In this document: in pieces, positions 8,728 to 17,339 of the stretch | How positions within the stretch are numbered: the first letter of the stretch is position 1 | Layout of the letters: each line of letters opens with the position of its first letter | NCBI GenBank assembly: GCA_034006035.1 | Contig: JAVETN010000019.1 | Coordinates: 1-38,739, forward strand | Direction of reading: 5' to 3' | DNA: 38,739 nt | Source: Desulforegulaceae bacterium | GTDB taxonomy: Bacteria > Desulfobacterota > Desulfobacteria > Desulfobacterales > JACKCP01 | Program-made: the position numbers and the translations under genes | Notes under the pieces: generated by a model | Seen by the model: the letters and a program-made list of their open reading frames with translations, nothing else | Database searches by the model: none | Told to the model about the DNA's origin: nothing

Positions 8728-9040
8728 AATTATTAACCTCCTTAGTTAATCTACTAATCTTATATTCAATTTGCGTGCCAAAAAACAAAACCCTTTAAAT
8801 CAGGGCTTTTAGAGTAAAAAAATCAGATTTAATCTTTATTTGGGCAGTTTTTACTGAATTTGTTAAATCACGATTGTGTAAAAAATACACACCAGGATAT
8901 TAATTACCCGCTTAAGTTTTGTAAAACTTCTTGCAAATGATATTTAAATCTGATTTTACAGGTTCTGTAAGTAAAATTTCACAATGAGTTGCTTGGTTAA
9001 AAAACAAACCAACTCAACTCAGTTTATTAAAAGGTGTTAA
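8728..9040. other. Intergenic region with several inverted repeats
   Basis: No gene is seen in these 313 bases between divergent genes. The region holds a 12-base inverted repeat AATCAGATTTAA (8821-8832) and TTAAATCTGATT (8944-8955), a small hairpin TGTGTA/TACACA at 8875-8891, and a near-palindrome AAGTTTTGTAAAACTT at 8914-8929. A long hairpin lies at 8985-9021. It probably contains both divergent promoters, but I cannot place them with confidence. Confidence 0.5.
8985..9021 (+). promoter_or_regulatory. Long hairpin in the leader of the YkgJ-like gene
   Basis: Arms TGAGTTG and CAACTCA enclose inner arms TTGGTT and AACCAA around an eight-base loop, giving 13 base pairs with a small internal bulge. 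It ends 19 bases before the ATG and has no T tract, so it is not a standard terminator. A role in translation control or as a protein site is possible but untested. Confidence 0.35.
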
Positions 9041-9670
9041 ATGAGCAAATCAAAAGGACTTGCAAAAAATTATCCAAAACCAAAGAGGCTTTCATTTCCA
9101 GAAGACGAAAAGGAAACCGGCTGGCTTTCTGATCTTCTTGATTCTTATCATACTGCTGATAAAGCAATTTATGAACTCATAATGAAAGAGGAGAGTAAGG
9201 GTAGAAAACTTGCCTGTGCAAGAGGGTGTTCAGCCTGCTGCTCAACCCATGTTACCATTCCGGTTTATCCAATGGAGCTTCTGGGGATTTATTGGTATGT
9301 TATTTTAAAAGCTGAAAAAGAAAAACAAAAGTTGCTAAAGGAAAAGCTTACTAGATTTAAAAATAGCGGTGGTTGCCCTTTTTTAATTCAAGGTGCTTGC
9401 TCAATTCATCCCATGCGTCCTTTGGCCTGCAGGCATTTTAATGTTTTTGGAAAGCCTTGTGCCAAAGGTGAAGATCCTTATTATACAAGAAGAAAAGATG
9501 TGCTTACCCCAGATGAATCAGCTAAAAACAAGGCCCTTGCCTTTCTTCTTTCAATTCATAATATAAATGACAGAAAAGAAAAAAAAGAATTTGTTAACTC
9601 TGGTCAAATTCACTCCCTTGCCAAAAATCTTCAGGAAATTGAATGGTATAAGCTTGGAGCAAGAATTTAG
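9041..9670 (+). CDS. YkgJ-family cysteine-cluster protein
   Basis: The 209-residue cytosolic protein carries the cysteine cluster of the YkgJ/CxxCxxCC family (UPF0153-like). The first group is C59, C63, C66, C67 in CARGCSACC; the second is C112, C120, C130 and C140 in CPFLIQGACSIHPMRPLACRHFNVFGKPC. These eight cysteines probably bind a zinc ion or an iron-sulphur cluster; the precise function of the family is not established. AAAGGTG precedes the ATG. It is 135 bases before the acyl-CoA synthetase on the same strand and may be co-transcribed. Confidence 0.88.
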   Translation: MSKSKGLAKNYPKPKRLSFPEDEKETGWLSDLLDSYHTADKAIYELIMKEESKGRKLACARGCSACCSTHVTIPVYPMELLGIYWYVILKAEKEKQKLLKEKLTRFKNSGGCPFLIQGACSIHPMRPLACRHFNVFGKPCAKGEDPYYTRRKDVLTPDESAKNKALAFLLSIHNINDRKEKKEFVNSGQIHSLAKNLQEIEWYKLGARI

Positions 9671-9805
9671 ATTTAATTGGAGATCTGGTAAAAATACTTG
9701 ATGAAATTCAAGATGAGGGGTATTTGTTGGGATTGTTTTTTTATTGTGTAAAAGAATTGAATTTAAATTTAAGCTTTTGTTTACAAATATAGAAAGGGGT
9801 TTGAG

Positions 9806-11416
9806 TTGGAGTCAAAACTTCCTCTACTAACCGACATACTGGATTCAAACAGAAAAAAATACAGTGATGATTGTGCACTTGTTGAACTTGAGCCCGTGAA
9901 AAAATTACGAAAAACCCTTACCTGGAAAGAGTTTGGGGAATATTCAGGTAAAATCGCAACAAATCTTCACCATAGAAATCTGAAAAAAGGCGATTGCGTT
10001 GTTCATCTCATGATGAATTCTTTGGAATGGCTTCCTGTTTACTTTGGAATTTTAAAACTTGGAGCTCTTGTTGTACCTATAAACTATAGGTTTATGGGTA
10101 AGACAATAAGAAATTGTATTAATCTTGTTGAAGCAAAAGCTGTTTTTTTTGATGAGACTTTTATAGAAAGACTTGATGAAATTTATGATGATTTAAAGGA
10201 TAAAAACCTCTTATTTGTATTTACAGGTAAAAAAGAAGTTTCTCCTTTTTACAGTATTCATATTTCAGATTTTTTATCAGAGGATGAAAATCAAGAGGTT
10301 TTGGACAGGGTTGAGTTAAAGCCCGAAGATGATGCTGCAATGTATTTTACTTCAGGAACAACAGGAGATCCCAAGGCAGTTCTTCTAACCCATGATAATC
10401 TTTCCTATGTTTGCGAAGTTGAGCACAATCATCATGGGCAGTCAAAAGACGATGTGTTTTTATGTATTCCTCCTCTTTATCATACAGGTGCAAAAATGCA
10501 TTGGCTGGGAAGTCTTAGAGCCGGAGGAAAGGCTGTGATTTTAAAAGGCAGTAAACCCCGGGACATAATAACTGCTGTTTCAGAAGAATCTGTTTCAATA
10601 GTTTGGCTTCTTGTGCCCTGGGCCCATGATATCCTTGTTGCAATTGAAAATAAGGAGATTGATTTAAAAGATTATGATCTTTCAAGATGGAGGCTGATGC
10701 ATATGGGCGCCCAGCCTGTTCCTGAAACTCTTGTAAGAAAATGGGAGGCGGTTTTTCCCCACCACGAATATGACACAAACTATGGACTGACAGAAGCATC
10801 TGGTCCTGGGTGTGTTCATCTTGGTACTGGTAATCTTGATAAAATCGGATCCATTGGTATTCCGGGATATGGATGGAAAGTTCAGATTGTTTACAGAAAT
10901 ATGCAACCTGTTCCAAGAGGCGAGCCAGGAGAACTCCTTGTCAGAGGCAGGGGGGTAATGAAAGAATATTATAAAAACAAGGAAGCAACTGAAAGAACGA
11001 TTAAAGACGGTTGGCTGAGAACAGGCGATATAGCAAGAGTGGATAAAGACGGGTTCGTCTGGCTGCTTGACAGGAAAAAAGACGTTATAATTACAGGTGG
11101 AGAAAATATTTTTCCAGCTGAAATAGAAGATTTTATTCTTTCCCATCCAAAAGTTCAGGATGTTGCAGTAATAGGAACTCCTGATAAAAGGCTGGGAGAA
11201 CTTGTAACAGCAGTTGTTCAGCCAAAAAAGGGGCAGGATATTTCAGAAGAGGAAATTATTGAGTTCTGCAATAAGATTCCAAGGTACAGAAGGCCAAGAA
11301 TTGTTCATTTTGACTATGTTCCAAGAAATCCTACGGGAAAAATAGAAAAGCCAAAATTAAGGAAAAAATTTACTGGAATTTATTCAAGTTTTAAAAGGGA
11401 TTTTTATGCTTCTTAG
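9806..11416 (+). CDS. AMP-forming acyl-CoA synthetase
   Basis: The 536-residue enzyme belongs to the class I adenylate-forming family and would activate a carboxylic acid with ATP and CoA. Motifs in order are the phosphate loop YFTSGTTGDPKAVLLTH, the YGLTEASGPG motif, the hinge region GWLRTGDIARVDKDGFVWLLDRKKD, the GGENIFPAEIE motif, and the catalytic lysine region NPTGKIEKPKLRKK near the end. The start is a TTG at 9806, with GAAAGGGG six bases before it; no ATG is available in the conserved N-terminus. Length is typical for medium- or long-chain fatty acid and aryl-CoA ligases. The substrate cannot be told from sequence. A terminator follows. Confidence 0.92.
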   Translation: MESKLPLLTDILDSNRKKYSDDCALVELEPVKKLRKTLTWKEFGEYSGKIATNLHHRNLKKGDCVVHLMMNSLEWLPVYFGILKLGALVVPINYRFMGKTIRNCINLVEAKAVFFDETFIERLDEIYDDLKDKNLLFVFTGKKEVSPFYSIHISDFLSEDENQEVLDRVELKPEDDAAMYFTSGTTGDPKAVLLTHDNLSYVCEVEHNHHGQSKDDVFLCIPPLYHTGAKMHWLGSLRAGGKAVILKGSKPRDIITAVSEESVSIVWLLVPWAHDILVAIENKEIDLKDYDLSRWRLMHMGAQPVPETLVRKWEAVFPHHEYDTNYGLTEASGPGCVHLGTGNLDKIGSIGIPGYGWKVQIVYRNMQPVPRGEPGELLVRGRGVMKEYYKNKEATERTIKDGWLRTGDIARVDKDGFVWLLDRKKDVIITGGENIFPAEIEDFILSHPKVQDVAVIGTPDKRLGELVTAVVQPKKGQDISEEEIIEFCNKIPRYRRPRIVHFDYVPRNPTGKIEKPKLRKKFTGIYSSFKRDFYAS

Positions 11417-11458
11417 GTGTGTTTAATTTTTTTTGTTTAAAACACTGAACATAAAATA

Positions 11459-11497
11459 AAAGCCGTGATTAAAATTTAACCACGGCTTTGTTTTTTT
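11459..11497. terminator. Bidirectional intrinsic terminator
   Basis: Arms AAAGCCGTG and CACGGCTTT (11459-11467 and 11481-11489) enclose a 13-base loop. The plus strand continues into a T run and the minus strand into TTTTATTTTATG, so it can serve both the acyl-CoA synthetase and the convergent NYN gene. Confidence 0.85.
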
Positions 11498-11530
11498 AAT
11501 TTAAAAATATGAAACGTTTTAATTCAGGGA

Positions 11531-12307
11531 TTATTTTTTCCACTTAAATTCACTTATATTTGTAGCTTTAAGCCCATCATCAGTGTCTTCAATATCAAAC
11601 TCAAGAATAATTTTCTGGTGTTTTAAGTGCGCAACATAGGCAGTGTCAGTTGTGGGTTTTTCATCTTTTAAAACATCTTTTATATGGCAGAAGATATCAT
11701 GCCTTGAATCATGAAGTCCAAGACCAGTTCTCATTGTGATAAATCCAAATCCTCTTTCCTCGTTAAAAGCATGCATGATTCCCCTGTTTCTGTCTGAGTC
11801 TTCATTGCCTATAAGGCCTGGAATCAAAAATCCGGAAAAATGATTGTCCACTTCCCTTATAAGGTCATTGCTTGTGTTGGCAAATGATAAAAGATCTACT
11901 CTTTTACCCCGGTTCTGCAAAGCTCTTACAAGTCTTAAAAAATCCCCATCTCCGCTTCCAAGTAAAATATAGTCAAGATTGTCCGACTGAAGAAGGGCGT
12001 CAACTGCAAGGTCAAGGTCGGCATTGGCTTTAACCACAAGTTCTCCTGCTGAGTCCACATATCTCCTTACTTCTTTTAAAACAAGATGAAATCCTGTTCT
12101 TCTTATTGCATCTCTATAATTTGAATTTCTTATTCTGTATTGGTGATCTTGGATTTCTCTGTCAACATCTATTGCAAGATAGGCATTTGCCCTTAACATT
12201 CTTGTTCCCTGTGCTTCCACAAGGTCTTTTATAATTTCATATCTTATTCCCCATCCGCCGTTTCTGCTTAGATTTTCAGCGTCTAGGAAAATTCCTGCTT
12301 TAAGCAT
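11531..12307 (-). CDS. NYN-domain (PIN-like) nuclease fused to a cold-shock domain
   Basis: The 258-residue protein has two parts. Residues 1 to about 165 are an NYN/LabA (DUF88) domain, a PIN-like metal-dependent RNase fold. Its acidic residues sit in FLDAENLS (D9), NADLDLAVDAL (D97, D99, D103) and GSGDGDF (D120, D122). Residues about 175-258 look like a cold-shock RNA-binding domain, with the RNP1-like ERGFGFI at 184-190 and RNP2-like DIFCHI at 204-209. A likely job is cleavage or handling of structured RNA, but no substrate is known. It starts 17 bases after the cupin gene and ends the thrS operon. AAAGG precedes the ATG. Confidence 0.87.
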   Translation of the reverse strand: MLKAGIFLDAENLSRNGGWGIRYEIIKDLVEAQGTRMLRANAYLAIDVDREIQDHQYRIRNSNYRDAIRRTGFHLVLKEVRRYVDSAGELVVKANADLDLAVDALLQSDNLDYILLGSGDGDFLRLVRALQNRGKRVDLLSFANTSNDLIREVDNHFSGFLIPGLIGNEDSDRNRGIMHAFNEERGFGFITMRTGLGLHDSRHDIFCHIKDVLKDEKPTTDTAYVAHLKHQKIILEFDIEDTDDGLKATNISEFKWKK

Positions 12308-12324
12308 TGTAAATACCTTTTTGT

Positions 12325-12834
12325 TTAATCCGCTTCTTTTGTAAGTATTGTTATGATTTCTTTTTCCATGGGGAATTTTTTTATCAGCATTTTTTTTTCA
12401 GGTTCTTCATAATCTGAAAAATCAAAACCAGGTGCCATGGTTGTTCCCATTAGAGCGTAACTTCCTTTAGGTAAAAGAATTGACCCATGCCAAGTATTGG
12501 CAGGTACAACAAATTGCGGAATTTGGTTTTTGTCTATCTGGTTTCCTAAAATAATTTTTTCTAACTTATTGTCGGGGTAGATTAAAAGCATAAGCACAGG
12601 ATCCCCTGAATAAAAATGATAAATTTCATCTGTTTTAAGCCTGTGCAGTTTTGATTTAGTTTCATTTGTTAAAAGATAATAAATTGCAGTTTGTATATGT
12701 TTATCATGGGTATACTCATTGTTTAAAAATTCTTTTTTAATGATTTTTGAAGACCTATAGGTTTCAGAAAAATATCCTCCTTCCATTTCCAAAGGTTGAA
12801 GATTTAATTTTTTTATTAAAAACTCAGGGGCCAT
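12325..12834 (-). CDS. Cupin-5 (DUF985) family protein
   Basis: This 169-residue small beta-barrel protein matches the DUF985 cupin family. It has the N-terminal helix and entry MEGGYFSETYRSS, the central YYLLTNETKSKLHRLKTDEIYHFYSGDPV segment, and FVVPANTWHGSILLPKGSYALMGTTMAPGFDFSDYE. H and E residues in the HRLKTDEIYHF stretch are likely metal ligands. The biochemical role of the family is not established. GGAGG is nine bases before the ATG. It lies 69 bases after the VanZ-like gene and 17 bases before the NYN gene. Confidence 0.88.
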   Translation of the reverse strand: MAPEFLIKKLNLQPLEMEGGYFSETYRSSKIIKKEFLNNEYTHDKHIQTAIYYLLTNETKSKLHRLKTDEIYHFYSGDPVLMLLIYPDNKLEKIILGNQIDKNQIPQFVVPANTWHGSILLPKGSYALMGTTMAPGFDFSDYEEPEKKMLIKKFPMEKEIITILTKEAD

Positions 12835-12903
12835 TTAATAAAACCTCCAAATTTATCTTTCTGTTTAGTGAACTATGATTTTAGCGTGTTAAGGTTTGAC
12901 TTT

Positions 12904-13269
12904 TTATTTAAAAGAATCTTTTTTTAAATAAAATATTCCAGTAAGTCCTGATAATGCTCCTAAAAAATTGGCAATCATATCTTTTAGTTCAAAACTTCTC
13001 CAGGGGATAATTGCCTGGATGCATTCAATAAAAACTCCAAAAAAACTGGAGCAAAATAAAATTATTAAAAACTCAGCTCTAAATTTTTTGAAAATTTCTG
13101 AATAGAAAAACAAAACTGCAAGAACAAGATAAAAAACAAAATGCACTAGTTTATCCATTCCCGGAATTGCTATTTCAGAAGATTTGCCTCCGGGAATTAT
13201 GGATAAAAAAGTAATTACGCAAATATAGCCAAATAAAAGGCCTTGTTTTTGTTTATCAGTTAATTTCAA
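12904..13269 (-). CDS. VanZ-like membrane protein
   Basis: This protein has about 121 residues and four hydrophobic segments. It shows the VanZ-family pattern: an initial helix ending in SIIPGGKSS, the motif GMDKLVHFVFYLVLAVLFFY, and FFGVFIECIQAIIPWRSFELKDMIANFLGAL. VanZ-like proteins sit in the cytoplasmic membrane; apart from VanZ itself, which lowers teicoplanin susceptibility, their function is mostly unknown. No ATG is available. I chose the TTG at 13269, with AAGGG about ten bases upstream, overlapping the end of thrS by 14 bases. A TTG at 13311 is a longer alternative and would give 135 residues. Confidence 0.78.
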   Translation of the reverse strand: MKLTDKQKQGLLFGYICVITFLSIIPGGKSSEIAIPGMDKLVHFVFYLVLAVLFFYSEIFKKFRAEFLIILFCSSFFGVFIECIQAIIPWRSFELKDMIANFLGALSGLTGIFYLKKDSFK

Positions 13270-15169
13270 GAACAAGAGCCCTTGAATTGATTTGTTCTTT
13301 AATTTTTTCAATAAAATAAGTCTGGTTTATTCCCATTTTTACTTTTCCTTCAAGGGTGCGAACAGAAAATGTTTTTTCACTTATCTCTTTTTCTCCTATG
13401 GTAAGAATTAGAGGAATCTGGGAAAGCTGAGCATCCCTAACCTTTCTTTTAAGGCTTTCAGAACGATCATCTATTTTTGCCCTGATTTTATTTTCTTTAA
13501 GTAAATCCATGATTTTTTCTGATTCAGGAATAAGAGAATCACTTATAGGTAAAATTATTGCCTGAACAGGAGCAAGCCATAAAGGAAATCTTCCTGCAAA
13601 ATGTTCTGTTAAAATTCCAATAAATCTTTCAATTGATCCATAAATTACCCTGTGAATCATTATTGGTCTTAGTTTTTCGTTGGACTTTCCTATATATGAA
13701 AGGTCAAATCTTTCAGGAAGGGACATGTCAAGCTGTACTGTTCCGCACTGCCAGGTTCTTTCCAGGGCATCTTCAATATGAACGTCAATTTTAGGCCCGT
13801 AGAAAGCTCCGTCTCCTTCGTTTATTTTGAAATCTTTGCTGTATTTTTCAAGTGCTGATTTTAGGCCGTTTGTGGCCATTTCCCATTGTTCATCTGTACC
13901 TATTGATTTTTCAGGTCTGGTTGAAAGCTCAAGATGAAAATTAAGCCCAAAGGTTGAGTACATTTTATCAAGAAGATTTAAAACCCCAAGGATTTCATCT
14001 TCAATCTGATCTGGGGTCATAAAAATATGGGAATCATCCTGGTGAAAAGCCCTTACTCTGAAAAGTCCTGATAATACTCCGCTTGCTTCATGCCTGTGAA
14101 CAAGGCCGATTTCTCCTGCTCTATGGGGAAGATCTCTATAGGAAAACTGTTTTGATTTAAAAAGGATCATTCCTCCGGGGCAGTTCATGGGTTTTATTGC
14201 ATATTCATAGTCTTCTATTTTAGAAGTATACATATTTTCCCGATAATTTTCCCAATGCCCGCTTTTTATCCACAAATCTTTTGTAAGCATTACAGGAGTT
14301 TTTGTTTCAACATAGCCTGCTTTTTCGTGTTCTTCCCTCCAGTATTTTAAAAGCTCGTTCCACAAAACCATTCCGTTTGCATGGAAAAAAGGCATCCCAG
14401 CACCTACTTCATGGAAGCTGAAAAGATCTAGCTGCTGGCCGATCTTTCTATGATCTCTTTTTTTTGCTTCTTCAAGGAAATTTAAATATTTTCTCAATTC
14501 TTTTTTATCAAAAAAAGCAGTTCCATAAATTCTTTGAAGCTGGGTGTTGGAGCTGTCAGCCCTCCAATATGCTCCTGAAACCTTCATCAGTTTCACAGCT
14601 TTTATCATCCCTGTATGGGGAACATGGGGGCCTCGGCAGAGATCTTTAAATATTCCTTGTTCATATACTGAAATTTCAGCATCGTCAGGAAGGTCGTTTA
14701 TAAGTTCAATTTTATATTCATTGTCTGAAAAGATTTTTTTTGCTTCTTCTTTTGAAAAGACCTGCCTTTTAAAAGGTTTTTTGTCCTTTATAATTTTTTT
14801 CATTTCCTGTTCAATTTTTTCAAGATCGGTTTCTGAAACAGGGGGCATATCTATATCATAGTAAAATCCATCTTTTATAACAGGACCAATTGTAAGTTTT
14901 GCCTCAGGATAAAGAATTAAAACAGCTTCTGCAAGAACATGGGCCGCGCTATGTCTCATTATCTCAAGGGCTTCTTTATCTTTTGAGGTGATAAGTTTTA
15001 TTTTTGTGTTTTTTTCAATGGGGAGATTAATATCTTTAATCCCTTCATCAGTAATGCATGCAATGGAATTTGCAGCAAGACCTTCTGAAATTTCACGAGC
15101 AACATCATATCCTGTGGGTGGATTTTTGTGAGTTTGGACGCTTTTGTCTGGAAGTTCTATTTCTATCAT
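13256..15169 (-). CDS. thrS: Threonyl-tRNA synthetase
   Basis: This class II synthetase of 637 residues (E. coli 642) charges tRNA-Thr. Domains in order are TGS (MIEIELPDKSVQTH...), the editing domain with HSAAHVLAEAV and the later CRGPHVPH, the catalytic core and the anticodon-binding domain. The zinc ligands of the core are visible in NCPGGM, HRHEASG and MIHRVIYGS. I chose the ATG at 15169, preceded by GGAGACAGG, because the TGS domain begins there; an upstream in-frame ATG at 15244 would add 25 unrelated residues. In many bacteria infC-rpmI-rplT follow thrS. Here a VanZ-like gene overlaps its stop codon instead. Confidence 0.97.
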   Translation of the reverse strand: MIEIELPDKSVQTHKNPPTGYDVAREISEGLAANSIACITDEGIKDINLPIEKNTKIKLITSKDKEALEIMRHSAAHVLAEAVLILYPEAKLTIGPVIKDGFYYDIDMPPVSETDLEKIEQEMKKIIKDKKPFKRQVFSKEEAKKIFSDNEYKIELINDLPDDAEISVYEQGIFKDLCRGPHVPHTGMIKAVKLMKVSGAYWRADSSNTQLQRIYGTAFFDKKELRKYLNFLEEAKKRDHRKIGQQLDLFSFHEVGAGMPFFHANGMVLWNELLKYWREEHEKAGYVETKTPVMLTKDLWIKSGHWENYRENMYTSKIEDYEYAIKPMNCPGGMILFKSKQFSYRDLPHRAGEIGLVHRHEASGVLSGLFRVRAFHQDDSHIFMTPDQIEDEILGVLNLLDKMYSTFGLNFHLELSTRPEKSIGTDEQWEMATNGLKSALEKYSKDFKINEGDGAFYGPKIDVHIEDALERTWQCGTVQLDMSLPERFDLSYIGKSNEKLRPIMIHRVIYGSIERFIGILTEHFAGRFPLWLAPVQAIILPISDSLIPESEKIMDLLKENKIRAKIDDRSESLKRKVRDAQLSQIPLILTIGEKEISEKTFSVRTLEGKVKMGINQTYFIEKIKEQINSRALVLEIN

Positions 15170-15285
15170 GAGAACCTGTCTCCGGTTTTTTGTTGTTTTT
15201 CTTAATTCAAAAATGTAAAAAATAAAAGCCCTGGTTTGGGGCAATTAAAAAAACTATCAGAAAAAGAGGTATTAGGCAATCAGGA

Positions 15286-16437
15286 ATGACAATAATCGTA
15301 GAGGATGATAAAGAGCTTGAAGACTTATGCACTCACCTGAAGTCTTGTGAAAAAGTCGGGGTTGATTTAGAGGGGGACGGAATGTACCACTTTAAGGAGA
15401 AAGTTTGTCTTCTCCAGATAAGTGACGGGGTTTCAGACTGGATAGTTGACCCTCTCAAGGCAGAAAAAATTGAAAAACTATCACCATTTTTTTTTGACCC
15501 TAAGATTTTGAAAATATTTCATGGTGCTGATTATGATATAAAGTCTTTATATAGAGATTATGGGATAGTTGTTAATAACTTGTTTGACACAGAAATTGCC
15601 GCAAGATTTGCTGGCTTGAGGCTTTCAGGTCTTGACCATTTGATGTTTGATTTTTTTGGAGTTAAAACAGAAAAAAAATATCAGAAAAAAAACTGGTCAA
15701 TCAGACCCCTTCCTTTGGATATGCTTGATTATGCAGCCATGGATTCAAAATATCTTATTGAGATTTATAAAATTCTTAAAGAAAAACTTGAAAAGCTTCA
15801 AAGGCTTGACTGGGTTTATGAAGAGTCTTCAAATATTTCTGAATCAAGATTTGTAAAAAAAACTGAAACTCCTTATTTTACTTCATTTAAGGGGGCAGGA
15901 AAGCTTGATAAAAGAAGTCTTGCAGTGCTTGAAAATCTTTTGAAGTTTAGATATTCAATAGCAAAGAAAAAAGACAAGCCCCTTTATAAAATTATTCCCA
16001 ATAAAACAATTATAAAGGTTGCAGAAAAAAAAGCTGAAAAGGAAAATGAACTTAAATTAATTATGAGCCCGGGTCATTATAAAAGATTTGGTCTAAGAAT
16101 TTCAAAAATTGTGCAAAACGCAATGGAAATACCAAATTCAAGGCTTCCCTCTTATCCAAAGAAAAAAAAGCCCAAATATTTTAATTATCCTGCTTCACAA
16201 AGATCTCAATGTTTAAGAAAGTGGAGGGCTGATAAATCTAAAAGCCTTAGTCTTGAGCCGGGTATAATTTTAAACAATAATCTTTTATGTGAAATTTCAG
16301 AAAAAAATCCTAAAACTTTTGAAGATCTTTTAGAAATTTCCCTTAAAAGATGGCAGGTAAGGGAATTTGGGGATGAAATTCTTGAGCTTATCAAGGGTTG
16401 CTCTTCAGAAAATCCTGAAAACCTAAGTTTATACTAA
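15286..16437 (+). CDS. rnd: Ribonuclease D
   Basis: The 383-residue 3'-5' exoribonuclease trims tRNA precursors. The DEDDy catalytic set is present: D27 and E29 in GVDLEGD, D84 in HGADYDIKSL, and Y149 and D153 in DYAAMDSKYL. Two HRDC-type helical domains follow, at about 195-285 (RSLAVLENLLKFRYSIAKKKDKP) and about 300-375 (TFEDLLEISLKRWQVREFG). Length is close to the E. coli enzyme (375). It is divergent from thrS, with a 116-base spacer that must hold both promoters. Confidence 0.93.
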   Translation: MTIIVEDDKELEDLCTHLKSCEKVGVDLEGDGMYHFKEKVCLLQISDGVSDWIVDPLKAEKIEKLSPFFFDPKILKIFHGADYDIKSLYRDYGIVVNNLFDTEIAARFAGLRLSGLDHLMFDFFGVKTEKKYQKKNWSIRPLPLDMLDYAAMDSKYLIEIYKILKEKLEKLQRLDWVYEESSNISESRFVKKTETPYFTSFKGAGKLDKRSLAVLENLLKFRYSIAKKKDKPLYKIIPNKTIIKVAEKKAEKENELKLIMSPGHYKRFGLRISKIVQNAMEIPNSRLPSYPKKKKPKYFNYPASQRSQCLRKWRADKSKSLSLEPGIILNNNLLCEISEKNPKTFEDLLEISLKRWQVREFGDEILELIKGCSSENPENLSLY

Positions 16438-16611
16438 AGCTTGAAAAACTTTAATTTTAAACTTGGGGCAAATCTAAAGCAAGCAGGTATTGTTTTTGTG
16501 AGTTTTAAAATTGTTTTGGTCAAGTTTTATCTGTTTCTTGAAAATAAGTTGGAAAAAGGATATAGAACTTTGAACTAAGTTTAAATAACTTAATAAAACC
16601 AAGGAGATAAA

Positions 16612-17238
16612 ATGAGTTTATATATAGCGGATCATCCTTTAATTAAACATAAGCTTGGTATTTTAAGAACCCATGATCTTGATACAAAAAACTTTCGAAT
16701 GCTTTCTTCTGAAATTTCAAGACTTTTAACCTATGAAGCTACAAAAGATCTTGAGACTGAAAAAATTAGAATTCAGGGATGGGCAGGAGAAATTGAGGTG
16801 GAGCAGATAAAAGGAAAAAAAGTTACTGTTGTTCCAATTTTAAGAGCAGGTATTGGAATGATGGACGGTGTCCTTGATATGATTCCTTCAGCTAAAGTCG
16901 GGGTTGTAGGGCTTTACAGAGATGAAGAAACTTTGAAGCCTGTGCATTATTATGTAAAATTTCCTTCCAGCATGGAAGAAAGAATCGCTCTTATAATAGA
17001 TCCCATGCTTGCAACAGGAGGTTCTTTTTGTGCAACAGTGGATCTTTTAAAAAAAGAAGGATGTAAAATAATAAAAGGACTTTTTCTTGTTGCTGCACCT
17101 GAAGGAGTAAAAAAAGTTCAACAACTTCATCCTGACGTTTCTATTTATACAGCAGCAGTTGATGAAAAGCTTAATGAAAAGGGCTATATAATCCCAGGGC
17201 TCGGTGATGCAGGGGATAAAATATTTGGAACAAAATAA
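16612..17238 (+). CDS. upp: Uracil phosphoribosyltransferase
   Basis: This 208-residue enzyme (same length as E. coli Upp) converts uracil and PRPP to UMP in pyrimidine salvage. The PRPP-binding loop [13 protein letters not shown] and the uracil-binding end [17 protein letters not shown] are intact, as is [20 protein letters not shown] lies before the ATG. It is followed 39 bases later by a terminator-like hairpin and then the uracil permease gene, so the two form a functional pair. Confidence 0.97.
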   Translation: MSLYIADHPLIKHKLGILRTHDLDTKNFRMLSSEISRLLTYEATKDLETEKIRIQGWAGEIEVEQIKGKKVTVVPILRAGIGMMDGVLDMIPSAKVGVVGLYRDEETLKPVHYYVKFPSSMEERIALIIDPMLATGGSFCATVDLLKKEGCKIIKGLFLVAAPEGVKKVQQLHPDVSIYTAAVDEKLNEKGYIIPGLGDAGDKIFGTK

Positions 17239-17277
17239 AAAGTTTTTATAAATTTAAATTTTTTGCAAAATACATTT

Positions 17278-17308
17278 AACGCATGATTATTTTTATCATG
17301 CGTTTTTT
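17278..17308 (+). terminator. Terminator or attenuator between upp and uraA
   Basis: Arms AACGCATGA and TCATGCGTT (17278-17286 and 17296-17304) with a nine-base loop run into six T residues. It ends 31 bases before the permease ATG, so it can reduce read-through from upp into the permease gene. Confidence 0.75.
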
Positions 17309-17339
17309 GTGGGATTACAAAAATGAAAGGGTGATTGTT

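Noticed and set aside
8603..8788. Alternate minus-strand frame overlapping the ZraP-like start
   Set aside because: Poor composition and overlapping a gene with a signal peptide and good ribosome site.
10515..11146. Two antisense open frames inside the acyl-CoA synthetase gene
   Set aside because: Both lack ribosome sites and mirror a strongly conserved sense gene.
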